NCBI GenBank assembly: GCA_025057275.1
Contig: JANWXQ010000068.1
Location: 1-56,741, forward strand
Length of the DNA stretch: 56,741 nt
Direction: 5' to 3'
DNA from: Chitinophagales bacterium
Lineage (GTDB): Bacteria > Bacteroidota > Bacteroidia > Chitinophagales > UBA10324
Below, piece after piece: positions 36,238 through 45,998 of this stretch. Made by a program: the position numbers and the translations under genes. The first letter of the stretch is position 1; each line of letters begins with the position of its first letter. The notes beneath the pieces are model-generated. The model had not been told where the DNA came from. It did not search any database and saw only the letters and a program-made list of their open reading frames with translations.

Positions 36238-36684
36238 TTACACAAGCTCTACGGTGCCACCGGCGGCCTCCACGGCCTTGCGGGCAGCTTCACTTACCGC
36301 ATGCACACGAATGGTCAGTGGACGTTTCAGCTCTCCTTTGGCCAGCACTTTTACAGCGGCGTCTTTTCGGACCACCCCGAGCCGCATCAGCGCTTCGGGA
36401 TCGATCTGCTGAATCTGATGCCGGTCGGCCAGTTGCTGCAGTCTGCTGAGATGAACCACCTGATATTGCTTGCGGAAAGGATTCTTGAAACCAAACTTAG
36501 GCACGCGCCGTTGCAACGGCATCTGGCCGCCTTCAAAACCGCGCTTCAGGGTAGTGCCGCTGCGCTGATTGGCCCCCTTGTTGCCGCGGGTTGAGGTACC
36601 GCCATGACCACTACCTTGGCCGCGTCCGATGCGTTTTTCCTTTTTTACCGAACCGGCAGCAGGTTTTAAGTTATGCAGATTCAT
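36238..36684 (-). CDS. rplO: 50S ribosomal protein L15
   Basis: This 148-residue protein starts MNLHNLKPAAGSVKKEKRIGRG, with the Gly-rich GQGSGHGGTSTRGNKGANQRSG and FEGGQMPLQRRVPKFGF characteristic of L15. The start overlaps the 3' end of rpmD by 14 bp. Confidence 0.97.
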   Translation of the reverse strand: MNLHNLKPAAGSVKKEKRIGRGQGSGHGGTSTRGNKGANQRSGTTLKRGFEGGQMPLQRRVPKFGFKNPFRKQYQVVHLSRLQQLADRHQIQQIDPEALMRLGVVRKDAAVKVLAKGELKRPLTIRVHAVSEAARKAVEAAGGTVELV

Positions 36685-36868
36685 GGGACTCCACGTTTTC
36701 TGTTTTTACCAAATGCTTCACTTTCCGGATCATCCCGCGAATGGCCGGATGGTCCGGCTTGATAACTGGCACATGCAGCCGGGTAATGCCCAAGGCACGG
36801 ATGGTGCGTTTGGTGCGCTCACGGGTATCAATGGCGCTTCGTATCTGAGTAATTTTAATTTGTCGCAT
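36671..36868 (-). CDS. rpmD: 50S ribosomal protein L30
   Basis: This 65-residue small protein has IKITQIRSAIDTRERTKRTIRALG and PAIRGMIRKVKHLV, the ferredoxin-like L30 pattern. The tail KTENVESHESA is slightly longer than in E. coli (58 residues). It is 7 bp from rpsE. Confidence 0.95.
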   Translation of the reverse strand: MRQIKITQIRSAIDTRERTKRTIRALGITRLHVPVIKPDHPAIRGMIRKVKHLVKTENVESHESA

Positions 36869-36875
36869 AACCTGT

Positions 36876-37394
36876 CTACCCCTGAAACACGCGTTTTAAA
36901 GGAATCTGGCGCAACCGGGCCACCTGAAGCGGATCTTTAAGCAAAGCCAGGGCCCGAAGGGTGGCTTTCACCACATTGTGTGGGTTGGAGGACCCCAGCG
37001 ATTTGGCCAACACATCGGTGATGCCTGCGCTTTCCAGTACAGCGCGCATGGCACCTCCTGCAATCACGCCGGTGCCGTGCGAAGCCGGTTTCAGCCACAC
37101 CTTGGCAGCCCCGTATTTGGCGATGATTTCATGCGGAATGGTGCCCTTGTACAACGGAACACGCACCAGGTTCTTTTTGGCATCGTCCATGCCTTTGGCA
37201 ATGGCTTCCTGAACTTCACGGGCTTTGCCCAAACCCTGACCAACTATCCCGTTGCCATCGCCCACCACCACCAGGGCGGAAAAACTGAATGTGCGGCCCC
37301 CTTTGGTAACCTTAGCCGTGCGTTCAATCGCTACGACCCGTTCCTTCAGGTCCAGTTCGCTGGCTTTTACGCGTATGACTTGCAGCTTTGACAT
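36876..37394 (-). CDS. rpsE: 30S ribosomal protein S5
   Basis: This 172-residue protein has the double-stranded RNA-binding-like domain ([41 protein letters not shown]) and the C-terminal domain with [21 protein letters not shown]. It takes part in decoding accuracy. It sits between rplR and rpmD. Confidence 0.98.
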   Translation of the reverse strand: MSKLQVIRVKASELDLKERVVAIERTAKVTKGGRTFSFSALVVVGDGNGIVGQGLGKAREVQEAIAKGMDDAKKNLVRVPLYKGTIPHEIIAKYGAAKVWLKPASHGTGVIAGGAMRAVLESAGITDVLAKSLGSSNPHNVVKATLRALALLKDPLQVARLRQIPLKRVFQG

Positions 37395-37418
37395 AATTAT
37401 TACATGGGAGATTAACGA

Positions 37419-37766
37419 TTAAAACTGAACACCGGACTCTCTGATGCCTTCAGCCAAGGCTTTGATACGACCGTGATAGAGGTAGCCCCCCCGGTCGAAA
37501 ACGATTTGCTGGATGCCTTTTTCCAATAACATGCGGCCAATCGTCTTTCCTACTTCCGCCGCTTTTTGCGTTTTGGTGCCGCTAACGTTTTTCAGTTGTC
37601 GGCTGGAGAAGCTGGCCAGCGTAATGCCTTTCTCGTCATCAATGGCCTGGGCGTAAATCTCGGCATTGCTGCGAAAAACAGATAGCCGAGGGCGCACAGC
37701 TGTGCCATGAACTTTTTTGCGGATGCGCCTGTGAATGCGCAGGCGTCTTTGGGTTCTGCTCAACAT
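37419..37766 (-). CDS. rplR: 50S ribosomal protein L18
   Basis: This 115-residue 5S rRNA binder has [22 protein letters not shown] and [18 protein letters not shown], and ends [21 protein letters not shown]. It is the standard length and in the standard position after rplF. Confidence 0.97.
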   Translation of the reverse strand: MLSRTQRRLRIHRRIRKKVHGTAVRPRLSVFRSNAEIYAQAIDDEKGITLASFSSRQLKNVSGTKTQKAAEVGKTIGRMLLEKGIQQIVFDRGGYLYHGRIKALAEGIRESGVQF

Positions 37767-37803
37767 ACCTGATCAATTTACGGATTTTGCCGTATGCAAT
37801 TTT

Positions 37804-38376
37804 TTATTTGGATCCACCTCCGGTAGCTGCCGACTTGCCGGCCTTGCGTCGGAGGATTTCACCCACAAACTTGATTCCTTTGCCCTTGTAGGGTTCCGGT
37901 TTTCGCACCGAACGGATCTTAGCCGCCATCTGACCCAGTAGCTGCTTGTCAGTACTGGTAAGTGTGATGATGGGGTTTTGCCCCTTTACCTGCTCGGCCG
38001 TTGCCTTTATTTCTTTAGGCAGCACGAAAAGTACCGGATGACTGAACCCTATGGTCAATTCCAGCAACTGGCCGGTAACTTGTGCACGATAGCCGACACC
38101 GACCAGTTCCAGTTTTTTCTCAAATCCATCGGAAACACCGCTGACCATGTTGGCCAACAGAGCACGGTAAAGACCGTGGAGGGCCTTGTGGCGCTTTTGG
38201 TCGGTGGGGCGCTCCAGTCGCACCACTCCGGAATCCACTACCACTTTGATGTCGGGATGAAAGCGCATGCGCAATTCGCCTTTCGGTCCTTTGACCAGTG
38301 TTTCGTTGGTCACGGCATCCACCTGGACGGATACCCCTTTGGGCAGCGTAATGGGAAGTTTTCCTATTCGGGACAT
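37804..38376 (-). CDS. rplF: 50S ribosomal protein L6
   Basis: This 190-residue protein has two repeated domains. It starts MSRIGKLPITLPKGVSV and has the C-terminal signature PEPYKGKGIKFVGEILRRKAGKSA followed by a short Gly/Ser/Lys tail. It binds near the sarcin-ricin region of 23S rRNA. It follows rpsH by 15 bp. Confidence 0.98.
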   Translation of the reverse strand: MSRIGKLPITLPKGVSVQVDAVTNETLVKGPKGELRMRFHPDIKVVVDSGVVRLERPTDQKRHKALHGLYRALLANMVSGVSDGFEKKLELVGVGYRAQVTGQLLELTIGFSHPVLFVLPKEIKATAEQVKGQNPIITLTSTDKQLLGQMAAKIRSVRKPEPYKGKGIKFVGEILRRKAGKSAATGGGSK

Positions 38377-38391
38377 GGCGGATTGATCGTA

Positions 38392-38793
38392 TTAAGAGTA
38401 AACGTAAAACAGCACCTCACCTCCCACGTTGAGGTTGCGGGCTTCCTTATCGGTGATCACGCCTTTGTTGGTGGACAAAACCGCGATTCCCAATCCATTC
38501 TGCACGCGAGGCAGCTTTTCGGCCGGTACGTAGCGACGCAGGCCCGGCGACGAAACGCGGCGCAAGCCTTTGATGATCGGCTCTTTCGTAGCCTGATCGT
38601 ACTTCAGGGCAATCTTGATTACACCCTGATGGTTGGGAGTCTCCTCAAACTTGTAGCGCAGGATATAGCCTTTCTCATACAGAATTTCTGTAATGCGTTT
38701 CTTGAGGTTGGATGCCGGCACTTCCACTACGCGGTGGCGGGCAGCAATCGCATTGCGGATGCGCGTCAGGTAATCGGCTATCGTGTCAGTCAT
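38392..38793 (-). CDS. rpsH: 30S ribosomal protein S8
   Basis: This 133-residue protein starts [26 protein letters not shown] and has the C-terminal [27 protein letters not shown]. In enterobacteria S8 represses the spc operon; no binding site was looked for beyond reading, and none stood out here. Confidence 0.98.
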   Translation of the reverse strand: MTDTIADYLTRIRNAIAARHRVVEVPASNLKKRITEILYEKGYILRYKFEETPNHQGVIKIALKYDQATKEPIIKGLRRVSSPGLRRYVPAEKLPRVQNGLGIAVLSTNKGVITDKEARNLNVGGEVLFYVYS

Positions 38794-38814
38794 AACGGCA
38801 GCGATTTAATGTTT

Positions 38815-39084
38815 TTACCAGGAAGCTTTGGTGACACCCGGAATTTTTCCAAACAAGGCCAGTTCGCGAAACTTATTACGCGACAGGCCGAAGACACGCA
38901 TGTAGCCTTTGGGCCGGCCGGTGAAGCTGCACCGGTTGTGCAAGCGCACGGGCGACGCATTACGGGGTAGCTTATCCAGAGCCGCCCAGTCGCCGGCGGC
39001 TTTGAGCTGGCGCCGTTTTTCGGCATAGCGGGCATGCAGGCGCTGGCGTTTGCGTTCACGGGCTTTAACGGATTCCTTGGCCAT
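38815..39084 (-). CDS. rpsN: 30S ribosomal protein S14 (zinc-free short type)
   Basis: This 89-residue protein reads [24 protein letters not shown], then [25 protein letters not shown] and [12 protein letters not shown]. It has the S14 core but lacks the CxxC pairs of the zinc type, and is shorter than the 101-residue E. coli protein. It lies 3 bp downstream of rplE. Confidence 0.97.
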   Translation of the reverse strand: MAKESVKARERKRQRLHARYAEKRRQLKAAGDWAALDKLPRNASPVRLHNRCSFTGRPKGYMRVFGLSRNKFRELALFGKIPGVTKASW

Positions 39085-39087
39085 GGT

Positions 39088-39648
39088 TCAGTCTTTCTCT
39101 TTTTTGAAGGGGAGGCCTAACGCCGCCAGCAAAGCCTTGGCTTCCCGGTCGGTTTTGGCCGTGGTTACAAAAGTGATGTCCATACCGGTGATCTTGTTCA
39201 CCTTATCGATATCGATTTCGGGAAAAATGATCTGCTCCTGAATGCCCAGCGTGTAGTTGCCGCGCCCATCGAAGCTGCTGTCGCTTATGCCCCTGAAATC
39301 GCGAACGCGGGGCAGTGCAGCAGTGATCAGGCGGTCCAGGAACTCATACATACGGTAGCCGCGCAGGGTTACTCGGGCCCCGATGGGCGTATTGGCGCGC
39401 AGCTTAAAGTTGGAAATGTCTTTTTTGGATCGGGTAATTACTGCGCGCTGACCAGCAATAGCCGACATCTCGGCTGCAGCCGTGTCCACCAGTTTGCGGT
39501 CGGTGGTGCCTGCACCTACACCCTGATTGAGGCAAATCTTAGTAAGCCGGGGCACCTGCATGACGTTCTTGTAGTTGAACTCCTGCATCAGTTGGGGTAT
39601 AACGCGTTCGTGGTAGAAGCGCTTGAGCCTGGGCACATATTTTTCCAT
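39088..39648 (-). CDS. rplE: 50S ribosomal protein L5
   Basis: This 186-residue 5S rRNA-binding protein starts from ATG 39648 ([21 protein letters not shown]); a TTG two codons upstream is less likely. Signature stretches are [38 protein letters not shown] and [18 protein letters not shown]. Confidence 0.97.
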   Translation of the reverse strand: MEKYVPRLKRFYHERVIPQLMQEFNYKNVMQVPRLTKICLNQGVGAGTTDRKLVDTAAAEMSAIAGQRAVITRSKKDISNFKLRANTPIGARVTLRGYRMYEFLDRLITAALPRVRDFRGISDSSFDGRGNYTLGIQEQIIFPEIDIDKVNKITGMDITFVTTAKTDREAKALLAALGLPFKKEKD

Positions 39649-39656
39649 GGTCAACC

Positions 39657-39986
39657 TTATTTGATGATTTCACCGGAACGTTTGGATACCCGAAGCACCT
39701 TGCCGTTTTCGCGACGGATGCCGATGCGGGTGGGCTTGCCGTCCTTGGGATCAATGAGACTGAGCTTGCTGATGGGCACAGGAGCTTCTTTCTTGATGAT
39801 GCCACCCTGGGTCTGACGGGCATTGGGCTTGGTGTGACGACTGATCAGGTTAATGCCTTCCACTATGGCTTTACCCTGATCGGGGTACACTTCCAGCACC
39901 CGGCCTTTTTTGCCCCGGTCATCGCCGGAACGAACGATGACCACATCGTTTTTTCGGATCTTGTATTTGGGTCGCGACGCTTTCAT
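39657..39986 (-). CDS. rplX: 50S ribosomal protein L24
   Basis: The product is 109 residues from ATG 39986. It has a KOW motif ([24 protein letters not shown]) followed by [28 protein letters not shown], which is typical of L24. It is an assembly initiator of the large subunit. The gap to rplE is 8 bp. Confidence 0.97.
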   Translation of the reverse strand: MKASRPKYKIRKNDVVIVRSGDDRGKKGRVLEVYPDQGKAIVEGINLISRHTKPNARQTQGGIIKKEAPVPISKLSLIDPKDGKPTRIGIRRENGKVLRVSKRSGEIIK

Positions 39987-39998
39987 GGCCAACAGGGT

Positions 39999-40367
39999 TT
40001 AGAGCACTTCGGGAGCAAGGGAAACGATTTTCATGTAAAGCTTTTCACGCAATTCACGCGCTACGGGGCCGAAGATGCGTGTGCCGCGAGGTTCGTCTTG
40101 GGCAGTGAGCAACACGCAGGCGTTGTCGTCAAAACGGATGTAGCTTCCGTCTTTGCGGCGAACGCGCTGCTTGGTGCGTACGACTACCGCTTTGGAAATG
40201 GCTCCTTTTTTCAGCGGACCATTCGGCAACACATCTTTGGCCGTAACAATTATGACATCGCCAATGCCGGCATAGCGTTGCCGGCTGTGCCCGAGGATGC
40301 GGATGACAGCCACCTCACGGGCGCCGCTGTTGTCGGCTACGGTTAATCGGGATTCCTGCTGAATCAT
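39999..40367 (-). CDS. rplN: 50S ribosomal protein L14
   Basis: This 122-residue protein starts [26 protein letters not shown] and has [35 protein letters not shown]. The highly conserved length and sequence leave no doubt. It sits between rpsQ and rplX. Confidence 0.98.
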   Translation of the reverse strand: MIQQESRLTVADNSGAREVAVIRILGHSRQRYAGIGDVIIVTAKDVLPNGPLKKGAISKAVVVRTKQRVRRKDGSYIRFDDNACVLLTAQDEPRGTRIFGPVARELREKLYMKIVSLAPEVL

Positions 40368-40394
40368 GGCCTGTACAGTTTTGTGGGTAACCTC

Positions 40395-40664
40395 TTATTT
40401 GGCTTTTTCGACTATTTCCACCAGACGCCAGCGCTTTCTTTTGCTGAGTGGCCGGGTTTCCATGATGCGTACAACATCGCCGACGGCGGCGGCACCGGAT
40501 TCGTCGTGAGCCATCAGCTTTTTGGTTTTTTTAATGTATTTACCATACAGCGGATGGCGCACCCTGCGCTCTATAGCCACCGTAATGGTTTTCTGCATCT
40601 TGTTGCTGACTACAACGCCGGTGCGTTGCTTTCGGAGTTTGCGGGCAGGGGTCTGTTCGGTCAT
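40395..40664 (-). CDS. rpsQ: 30S ribosomal protein S17
   Basis: This 89-residue OB-fold protein has [40 protein letters not shown] and [23 protein letters not shown]. It lies 3 bp after rpmC. Confidence 0.97.
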   Translation of the reverse strand: MTEQTPARKLRKQRTGVVVSNKMQKTITVAIERRVRHPLYGKYIKKTKKLMAHDESGAAAVGDVVRIMETRPLSKRKRWRLVEIVEKAK

Positions 40665-40667
40665 GGC

Positions 40668-40874
40668 TCAGGACTGTGCGGCTTTTTGGCGTTTGGTGAT
40701 TTCGGTATGAATCCGGGCTATGTCGCGACGCAACTGGCGCAGGCGCATCGGGTTTTCGATTGGGGAAACGGCATGATGAAAGCGCAGCTTCTGGTACTGC
40801 AGCTGATCGTCGCGCAGCTTTTCCTGCAGTTCCTGATCAGTGAGGTCAGCAAGGTTCAATTTCTTTCTGGGCAT
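40668..40874 (-). CDS. rpmC: 50S ribosomal protein L29
   Basis: This 68-residue protein is two helices with NLADLTDQELQEKLRDDQLQY and RLRQLRRDIARIHTEITKRQ. L29 lies at the tunnel exit near SRP and trigger factor docking. It is 16 bp after rplP. Confidence 0.95.
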   Translation of the reverse strand: MPRKKLNLADLTDQELQEKLRDDQLQYQKLRFHHAVSPIENPMRLRQLRRDIARIHTEITKRQKAAQS

Positions 40875-40890
40875 GACGATACCGATTGGC

Positions 40891-41313
40891 TTAGTTGGCT
40901 TTAAAATCGCGCGCTACCACAAAGCGGGTGAGAACGGGCAGTTTGTCGGCAGCCAGTTTCATGGCTTCGCGGGCAGTCTGCAGGCTGACTCCTTCGGCTT
41001 CGAAGAGAATGCGTCCGGGGCGCACCACAGCCACCCAACCTTCCGGATTGCCTTTGCCCTTGCCCATACGAACTTCCAGCGGTTTCTTGGTTATGGGCTT
41101 ATCGGGAAAAACGCGGATCCACACTTGGCCTTCGCGTTTCATGTGGCGGGTAAGGGCTACACGAGCCGCTTCCAGTTGCTTATCAGTCACCCAGGCAGAT
41201 TCCAGGGCTTTGAGACCGAAAGAGCCGAAAGCGAGCAGCGAACCCCGCCAGTCGTTGCCGCGGATACGCCCTTTCTGGCTTTTGCGGTATTTGGTTTTCT
41301 TAGGCTGCAGCAT
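40891..41313 (-). CDS. rplP: 50S ribosomal protein L16
   Basis: This 140-residue protein starts [19 protein letters not shown] and has RQIEGR-independent signatures [25 protein letters not shown] and [28 protein letters not shown]. It contributes to the peptidyl transferase environment. It is 26 bp after rpsC. Confidence 0.98.
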   Translation of the reverse strand: MLQPKKTKYRKSQKGRIRGNDWRGSLLAFGSFGLKALESAWVTDKQLEAARVALTRHMKREGQVWIRVFPDKPITKKPLEVRMGKGKGNPEGWVAVVRPGRILFEAEGVSLQTAREAMKLAADKLPVLTRFVVARDFKAN

Positions 41314-41339
41314 ACCAAATGCATTAAACGATTAATCCA

Positions 41340-42083
41340 TTATTCTTTTTCTTCTGCTGAACGTTGTGTCCGGCGGCTGCGACCCGGAGGCTTGCGATCG
41401 GGTCGCATGGGACGCGATTCCTGACTGCGTACCCCCACGTTGGGAGAAAGGTCGCGCTTGCCAAATACTTCGCCGCGGAAGATCCAGACCTTCACACCGA
41501 TGCGGCCATAAACCGTTTGCGCCTCATTGACGGCATAATCCACATCAGCCCGGAAGGTGTGCAGGGGCACGCGCCCTTGCTTGATTTCTTCACTGCGGGC
41601 AATTTCCGTTCCCCCCAACCTGCCGCTTACGCGCACCTTAATTCCCTCCGCACCGGCACGCATGGCAGCAGCAATAGCCGATTTCATGGCGCGGCGATGG
41701 CTGATGCGACCCTCAATCTGGCGGGCCAGGGTTTCGGCTACCAGTGTGGCTTCCAGATCAGGCTTGCGGATTTCCACTATGTTGATCTGTATATCGCGGT
41801 TGGTGAGCTGATGGAGTTCTTCCTTGATCCGATCCACTTCCCCGCCAAGCTTGCCGATGATAATGCCGGGACGCGACGTGTGAATGGTTACGGTAATACG
41901 GTTAAGCGTGCGTTCAATAACGATCTGCGAAATGCCGCCCTTAGCAATTCGGGCACGCAGGTAATTGCGGATGCGCTCATCTTCATGCAACTTGGCCGGC
42001 ATCAGCTTGCCGCCAAACCAGTTGGATTCCCAGCCACGAATGATGCCCAGGCGATTGCCGATCGGATTGGTTTTTTGTCCCAT
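41340..42083 (-). CDS. rpsC: 30S ribosomal protein S3
   Basis: This 247-residue protein starts [23 protein letters not shown]. It has a KH domain with the GxxG-like turn in [17 protein letters not shown] and a C-terminal S3 domain ([21 protein letters not shown]). After the core comes a basic, Arg-rich tail ([16 protein letters not shown]), longer than in E. coli. It lines the mRNA entry channel. Confidence 0.98.
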   Translation of the reverse strand: MGQKTNPIGNRLGIIRGWESNWFGGKLMPAKLHEDERIRNYLRARIAKGGISQIVIERTLNRITVTIHTSRPGIIIGKLGGEVDRIKEELHQLTNRDIQINIVEIRKPDLEATLVAETLARQIEGRISHRRAMKSAIAAAMRAGAEGIKVRVSGRLGGTEIARSEEIKQGRVPLHTFRADVDYAVNEAQTVYGRIGVKVWIFRGEVFGKRDLSPNVGVRSQESRPMRPDRKPPGRSRRTQRSAEEKE

Positions 42084-42088
42084 ACGAA

Positions 42089-42556
42089 TTATTCGGTTGA
42101 TGCTGTTGGGGAAGGGGTAGTTTCTTTTTTGCGCCGGCGGGCTGGCCGGGAGGTTGTTTCTTTCGCCGACTCATCGGCCGGACGGGCATCCAATACCACA
42201 CTGACGTGGTTGGAGCGCTTCCGGATCTTGTAGGCACGGCCCTGAGGAGCAGGCAGCCATCGCTTCAGAATGCTGCCGCCGTTGACGTAGATCGTTTTGA
42301 TGTACAGGGAAGCTTCATCGGCGCGCATGGGGGTTCGGTTTTCCTGACGGGCCAGGTCTTCCTCACGCACTTCCCAGTTTTTGATGGCTGAAGTAATCAG
42401 CTTTTGCAACGGACGGGCAGCTGCATGCGGCAAATGGGCCAGCACTTCAAGGGCACGGTTGACTTCCAGACCGCGAATCAGGTCGGCCACGTAGCGCATC
42501 TTGCGCGGCGAGGTGGGGTAGTTTTTCAGATGGGCAACTGCTTCTGCCATAGCCAT
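42089..42556 (-). CDS. rplV: 50S ribosomal protein L22
   Basis: This 155-residue protein has a core [30 protein letters not shown] and [21 protein letters not shown], followed by a Ser/Thr/Arg/Lys-rich extension of some 35 residues ([19 protein letters not shown]) beyond the 110-residue E. coli form. Two ATGs two codons apart (42556, 42550) could start it. The L22 hairpin lines the exit tunnel. Confidence 0.97.
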   Translation of the reverse strand: MAMAEAVAHLKNYPTSPRKMRYVADLIRGLEVNRALEVLAHLPHAAARPLQKLITSAIKNWEVREEDLARQENRTPMRADEASLYIKTIYVNGGSILKRWLPAPQGRAYKIRKRSNHVSVVLDARPADESAKETTSRPARRRKKETTPSPTASTE

Positions 42557-42562
42557 GCGTTT

Positions 42563-42841
42563 TTAGGTTCCGGCTTCAATTTTTCGAGAAGAGTGCCCCT
42601 TAAAGTTTCGGGTGGGGGCAAATTCACCCAGCTTGTGGCCCACCATATTTTCGGTGACATACACGGGAATAAATTTGTTACCATTGTGCACGGCAAAGGT
42701 GTTGCCGACAAAGTCAGGGGTTATGGTGGAACGACGCGACCAGGTTTTGATCACGGACTTTTTTCCTGACTGGTTCATCTTCAAAATTTTTTCCAGCAGG
42801 CTTTGCTGCACGTAAGGACCTTTTTTTATGCTGCGCGACAT
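42563..42841 (-). CDS. rpsS: 30S ribosomal protein S19
   Basis: This 92-residue protein starts [19 protein letters not shown] and has [44 protein letters not shown]. Standard S19 of the 30S head. It is 6 bp from rplV. Confidence 0.98.
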   Translation of the reverse strand: MSRSIKKGPYVQQSLLEKILKMNQSGKKSVIKTWSRRSTITPDFVGNTFAVHNGNKFIPVYVTENMVGHKLGEFAPTRNFKGHSSRKIEAGT

Positions 42842-42862
42842 GGCTGATTGAAGTTTTGGCGA

Positions 42863-43690
42863 TTATTTCTTAGGTCTGCGGCTGATGATGTACTTGCTGG
42901 ATGGGTTCTTGGGATTACGGGTTTTAAGGCCTTTGGCGTAAAGCCCTTTGCGAGATCTGGGATGACCGCCGCTTGCTTTCCCTTCTCCCCCGCCCATGGG
43001 ATGGTCCACCGGGTTCATAGCCACGCCGCGGGTACGGGGCCTGATGCCTTTCCAGCGGTTGCGACCGGCCTTACCGATCATTTCGGTGTTGTGATCGGCA
43101 TTAGAAACGGCACCTACAGTGGCCATACAAGTCAGCAACACCCGGCGAATTTCTCCTGACGGCATTTTGATGACGGCATACCGTTCTTCCTTGTTCGTTA
43201 GCTGGGCGCTGCTGCCGGCAGAACGGACCAGAACGCCGCCCTGACCCGGGTGCAATTCCACATTGTGAATGATGGTTCCCAATGGAATGTCCTTGAGCGG
43301 CAAAGCATTGCCGATTTCCGGCGGTACCTCTGGGCCGCTGAGCACCGTTTGTCCAACTTTGATGCCCTGAGGAGCCAGTATGTATCGCTTTTCGCCATCC
43401 TTGTAATGAACCAGCGAAATGAAACAGGTACGATTGGGATCGTATTCTATGGACTTCACCACGCCGGGCACCTGGTGCTTGTTGCGTTTGAAGTCAATGA
43501 TCCGGTATTGCCGCTTATGCCCACCTCCGATGTAGCGCATGGCGCGGCGCCCCTGATTGTTGCGGCCACCCGTCTTACGCAGGGGAGCCAGCAATGATTT
43601 TTCGGGCTTGTCGGTAGTGATTTCCGCAAAAGCATTGGCAATGCGGAAGCGTGAGCCCGGAGTGATCGGATTGAGTTTTTTGGTTGGCAT
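42863..43690 (-). CDS. rplB: 50S ribosomal protein L2
   Basis: This 275-residue protein has the peptidyl-transferase-associated loop [16 protein letters not shown] with the conserved histidine, plus [22 protein letters not shown] near the N-terminus. The zinc-independent length is normal. It follows rplW by 24 bp. Confidence 0.98.
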   Translation of the reverse strand: MPTKKLNPITPGSRFRIANAFAEITTDKPEKSLLAPLRKTGGRNNQGRRAMRYIGGGHKRQYRIIDFKRNKHQVPGVVKSIEYDPNRTCFISLVHYKDGEKRYILAPQGIKVGQTVLSGPEVPPEIGNALPLKDIPLGTIIHNVELHPGQGGVLVRSAGSSAQLTNKEERYAVIKMPSGEIRRVLLTCMATVGAVSNADHNTEMIGKAGRNRWKGIRPRTRGVAMNPVDHPMGGGEGKASGGHPRSRKGLYAKGLKTRNPKNPSSKYIISRRPKK

Positions 43691-43714
43691 AATCGGCTTC
43701 GTAGTGCGTTTGGA

Positions 43715-44008
43715 TTAAACCCCTGAGTAGAAATCTATGGTATCGCCTTTGGCCAGCGTCACGTACGCTTTCTTGTAAGCCGGTTTCATTCCGCGCAACA
43801 CCTGACGCCGGGTGTAGCGGCTCTTTTGTTTTCCGGGCATAACGGCCGTGTTGACCTCGGCTACCGTTACTCCATACATCTGTTCCACCGCTTTTTTTAT
43901 TTGCAGCTTGTTGGCATGCCGGTTTACGACAAAACCTACCCGATTGAGCTTTTGCCCCATCGTATTGGTTTTTTCAGAAATCAGAGGCCGGATCAGGATG
44001 TGGTTCAT
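43715..44008 (-). CDS. rplW: 50S ribosomal protein L23
   Basis: The product is 97 residues from ATG 44008 (MNHILIRPLISEKTNTM); the longer frame to 44083 adds 25 residues foreign to the family. It has YGVTVAEVNTAVMPGKQKSR and AYVTLAKGDTIDF. It binds at the tunnel exit. The start overlaps the rplD stop by 4 bp. Confidence 0.97.
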   Translation of the reverse strand: MNHILIRPLISEKTNTMGQKLNRVGFVVNRHANKLQIKKAVEQMYGVTVAEVNTAVMPGKQKSRYTRRQVLRGMKPAYKKAYVTLAKGDTIDFYSGV

Positions 44009-44649
44009 GACGGTTGGCTGTTTGAAGCTGAGCGTTGGGCCAGTTGCCGCAGGGCGGTTTCCGTGAACAACAGCTTGCGGCAATTCAAAATCTGATAGGT
44101 GTTGAGCTGGCTGGCGCGCACAACCTGGTGACCTTCAATGTTGCGGGAAGCGCGCAGCAGATGGGTGTCGGGCTGATCTACTACCAGAATACTACGGCTG
44201 CCGGCAACACCTAAGTTTGTCAGTATGGCATAGTAGGGCCTGGTTTTGTGTTGCTCCAAGGTAAAGTCCTCTACAACGGCGACGGCCTGGTCTTTTGCTT
44301 TATAGGTTAATGCCGAGCGGTAGGCCAGATCGCGCACTTTTTTATTGAGCCTGAAGCTGTAATCGCGGGGTTTAGGACCAAAGATGCGGCCACCTCCGCG
44401 GAATAATGGATTCTTGATGCTGCCCTTCCTGGAACCGCCCGTTCCCTTTTGGCGGTGTAGCTTACGGGTGGACCCTGACACTTCGGATTTTTCCTTGCTT
44501 TTGTGCGTGCCTTGCCGCTGGTTGGCCATGTAATATTTGACGGCCATGTACAAGGCATGGTCGTTGGGCTCTATGGAAAACAGCTCATCCGGCAGGGTAA
44601 CGGAGCGACCGGAGCTGGTGCCATCTGTTTTTAATACTTCAATGGTCAT
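44005..44649 (-). CDS. rplD: 50S ribosomal protein L4
   Basis: This 214-residue protein has HKSKEKSEVSGSTRKLHRQKGTGGSRKGSIKNPLFRGGGRIFGPKPRDY, the long loop that reaches the exit tunnel, and the C-terminal SQLNTYQILNCRKLLFTETAL. In E. coli L4 represses its own operon. It is 20 bp after rplC. Confidence 0.98.
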   Translation of the reverse strand: MTIEVLKTDGTSSGRSVTLPDELFSIEPNDHALYMAVKYYMANQRQGTHKSKEKSEVSGSTRKLHRQKGTGGSRKGSIKNPLFRGGGRIFGPKPRDYSFRLNKKVRDLAYRSALTYKAKDQAVAVVEDFTLEQHKTRPYYAILTNLGVAGSRSILVVDQPDTHLLRASRNIEGHQVVRASQLNTYQILNCRKLLFTETALRQLAQRSASNSQPS

Positions 44650-44669
44650 GTTGCTGCCTGTTGGTAAGG

Positions 44670-45287
44670 TTAATTTTTAACCAGCACATAGCTGCCTCTG
44701 GCGCCCGGGATGCAACCGCTGACTACGAGCAGATTTTTTTCCGGAAGCACTTTCAGCACCTTGAGGTTACGCACCTTGGCTGTGGCATTACCCATCTGGC
44801 CAGCCATGCGCATGCCTTTGAAGACGCGGGAAGCATCGGATGAGTTACCTATGGATCCAGGAGCACGCATGCGGTCGTGCTGACCGTGGGTAGCCAGGCC
44901 AACTCCACTGAAACCGTGGCGGCGCACTACCCCCTGAAAGCCTTTTCCCTTGGTTGTGCCGGTTACGTGAACCGTTTCGCCTTCGCGGAAAATGTCCACG
45001 GTAATGGTATCTCCCGGCTTGGTTTCCAGAGCATAGTCGCGGATTTCGGCCAGCTTGTGTTTGGGCGGGGTTCCGGACTTGGCAAAATGACCCTGCAGCG
45101 GCTTGGAAGTCCGTTTGGGCTTACGCACGCCAAAGCCCAGTTGCACGGCATTGTAGCCGTCTTTTTCCAGGGTTTTGACCTGGGTCACTACACAGGGGCC
45201 TGCCTCAATGAGGGTACAGGGACGATTTCGACCCTGCTCATCAAAGAAGCTGGTCATTCCGATTTTTTTTCCAATAATGCCTTTCAT
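44670..45287 (-). CDS. rplC: 50S ribosomal protein L3
   Basis: This 205-residue protein starts [20 protein letters not shown] and has [19 protein letters not shown], and the central [25 protein letters not shown] loop that extends toward the peptidyl transferase centre. It follows rpsJ by 20 bp. Confidence 0.98.
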   Translation of the reverse strand: MKGIIGKKIGMTSFFDEQGRNRPCTLIEAGPCVVTQVKTLEKDGYNAVQLGFGVRKPKRTSKPLQGHFAKSGTPPKHKLAEIRDYALETKPGDTITVDIFREGETVHVTGTTKGKGFQGVVRRHGFSGVGLATHGQHDRMRAPGSIGNSSDASRVFKGMRMAGQMGNATAKVRNLKVLKVLPEKNLLVVSGCIPGARGSYVLVKN

Positions 45288-45307
45288 GCTCAGGTGTTGG
45301 TTTGCAG

Positions 45308-45613
45308 TTATCCCTTAATGCTGATTTCAACACCGCTGGGCAGTTCCAGTTTGCTCAGCGCATCCACGGTTTTGGATGATGAGGTATAGATATCTAGCAG
45401 TCTCTTGTAGGTGCACAGCTTAAACTGTTCGCGCGATTTTTTATTGACGTGCGGCGAACGCAGGACGGTAAAGATCTTTTTCTCAGTGGGAAGCGGTACG
45501 GGTCCGGCAACGATGGCACCGGTGCCCCGAACGGTTTTAACGATCTTTTCGCAGCTTTTGTCAACCAGGTTATGGTCGTACGAAAGCAGTTTTATCCTGA
45601 TTCGCTGTGCCAT
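45308..45613 (-). CDS. rpsJ: 30S ribosomal protein S10
   Basis: This 101-residue protein has [47 protein letters not shown] and [18 protein letters not shown]. It is the first gene of the reverse-strand ribosomal super-operon; rpsL, rpsG and fusA, often directly upstream, are absent here. A promoter candidate lies about 30 bp before the ATG at 45613. Confidence 0.98.
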   Translation of the reverse strand: MAQRIRIKLLSYDHNLVDKSCEKIVKTVRGTGAIVAGPVPLPTEKKIFTVLRSPHVNKKSREQFKLCTYKRLLDIYTSSSKTVDALSKLELPSGVEISIKG

Positions 45614-45642
45614 TGAGTCAAAGAGCTTTCAAAAAGGGAGGG

Positions 45643-45673
45643 CAAAGGTATCCTGAAAATTCCACTCTTACAA
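45643..45673 (-). promoter_or_regulatory. Bacteroidota-type promoter of the S10 super-operon
   Basis: On the reverse strand ATTG (its TTG at 45671-45673), 20 bases, then TACCTTTG (45643-45650) match -33 TTTG / -7 TAnnTTTG in sequence and spacing. Transcription would begin near 45637, giving a leader of roughly 25 bases before the rpsJ ATG at 45613. Position and match are good; activity is untested. Confidence 0.65.
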
Positions 45674-45762
45674 TACCAAATGACCGGAAATGCAAACAAA
45701 AAAGGCTGATGGACTTGTGGCACAGCCCGGCGAAAGGTCACTCTATTACCAAAGGGGGCGCT

Positions 45763-45855
45763 TCAGTTTACTGCCTGCAGGAGCTTAATGAAGAAAACCA
45801 CAACGAGCACCACCAACAGAATGGCTCCCCCCTCTTCAAGCCATTTTAGCCGCAT
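45763..45855 (-). CDS. Possible 30-residue single-helix membrane peptide
   Basis: A short reverse-strand frame runs from ATG 45855 to a TGA at 45763-45765. The product has a charged start (MRLKWLEEGG), one strongly hydrophobic helix (AILLVVLVVVFFIKLL) and the end QAVN. The arrangement is that of a bacterial small membrane protein. It lies in the 385-bp stretch between rpsJ and the next forward gene, upstream of and outside the rpsJ promoter. No promoter or ribosome-binding site stands out, and such a frame can arise by chance. Apart from this and the rpsJ promoter I see nothing in 45614-45998. Confidence 0.35.
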   Translation of the reverse strand: MRLKWLEEGGAILLVVLVVVFFIKLLQAVN

Positions 45856-45998
45856 GGCAAATCGGTTTAATGAAGCAAAGCAAAATCCGAGCCACAATGG
45901 ACAGAATCGATTGCTTTACAGTAGCTCTAAAATAAGTGCCTTATCGCACTATGGCTTAGTAAATTACGCACATTTGTTCCACAATCTAGGCCCACATC

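Noticed and set aside
34819-36594. Forward-strand 591-residue open frame opposite secY and rplO
   Set aside because: It is antisense to two certain genes, has a composition rich in His/Gln/Asn typical of a shadow frame, and shows no domain.
45607-45849. Forward-strand frame of 80 residues across the region upstream of rpsJ
   Set aside because: It is antisense to the rpsJ promoter and to the hydrophobic mini-ORF, and has a low-complexity polar composition.
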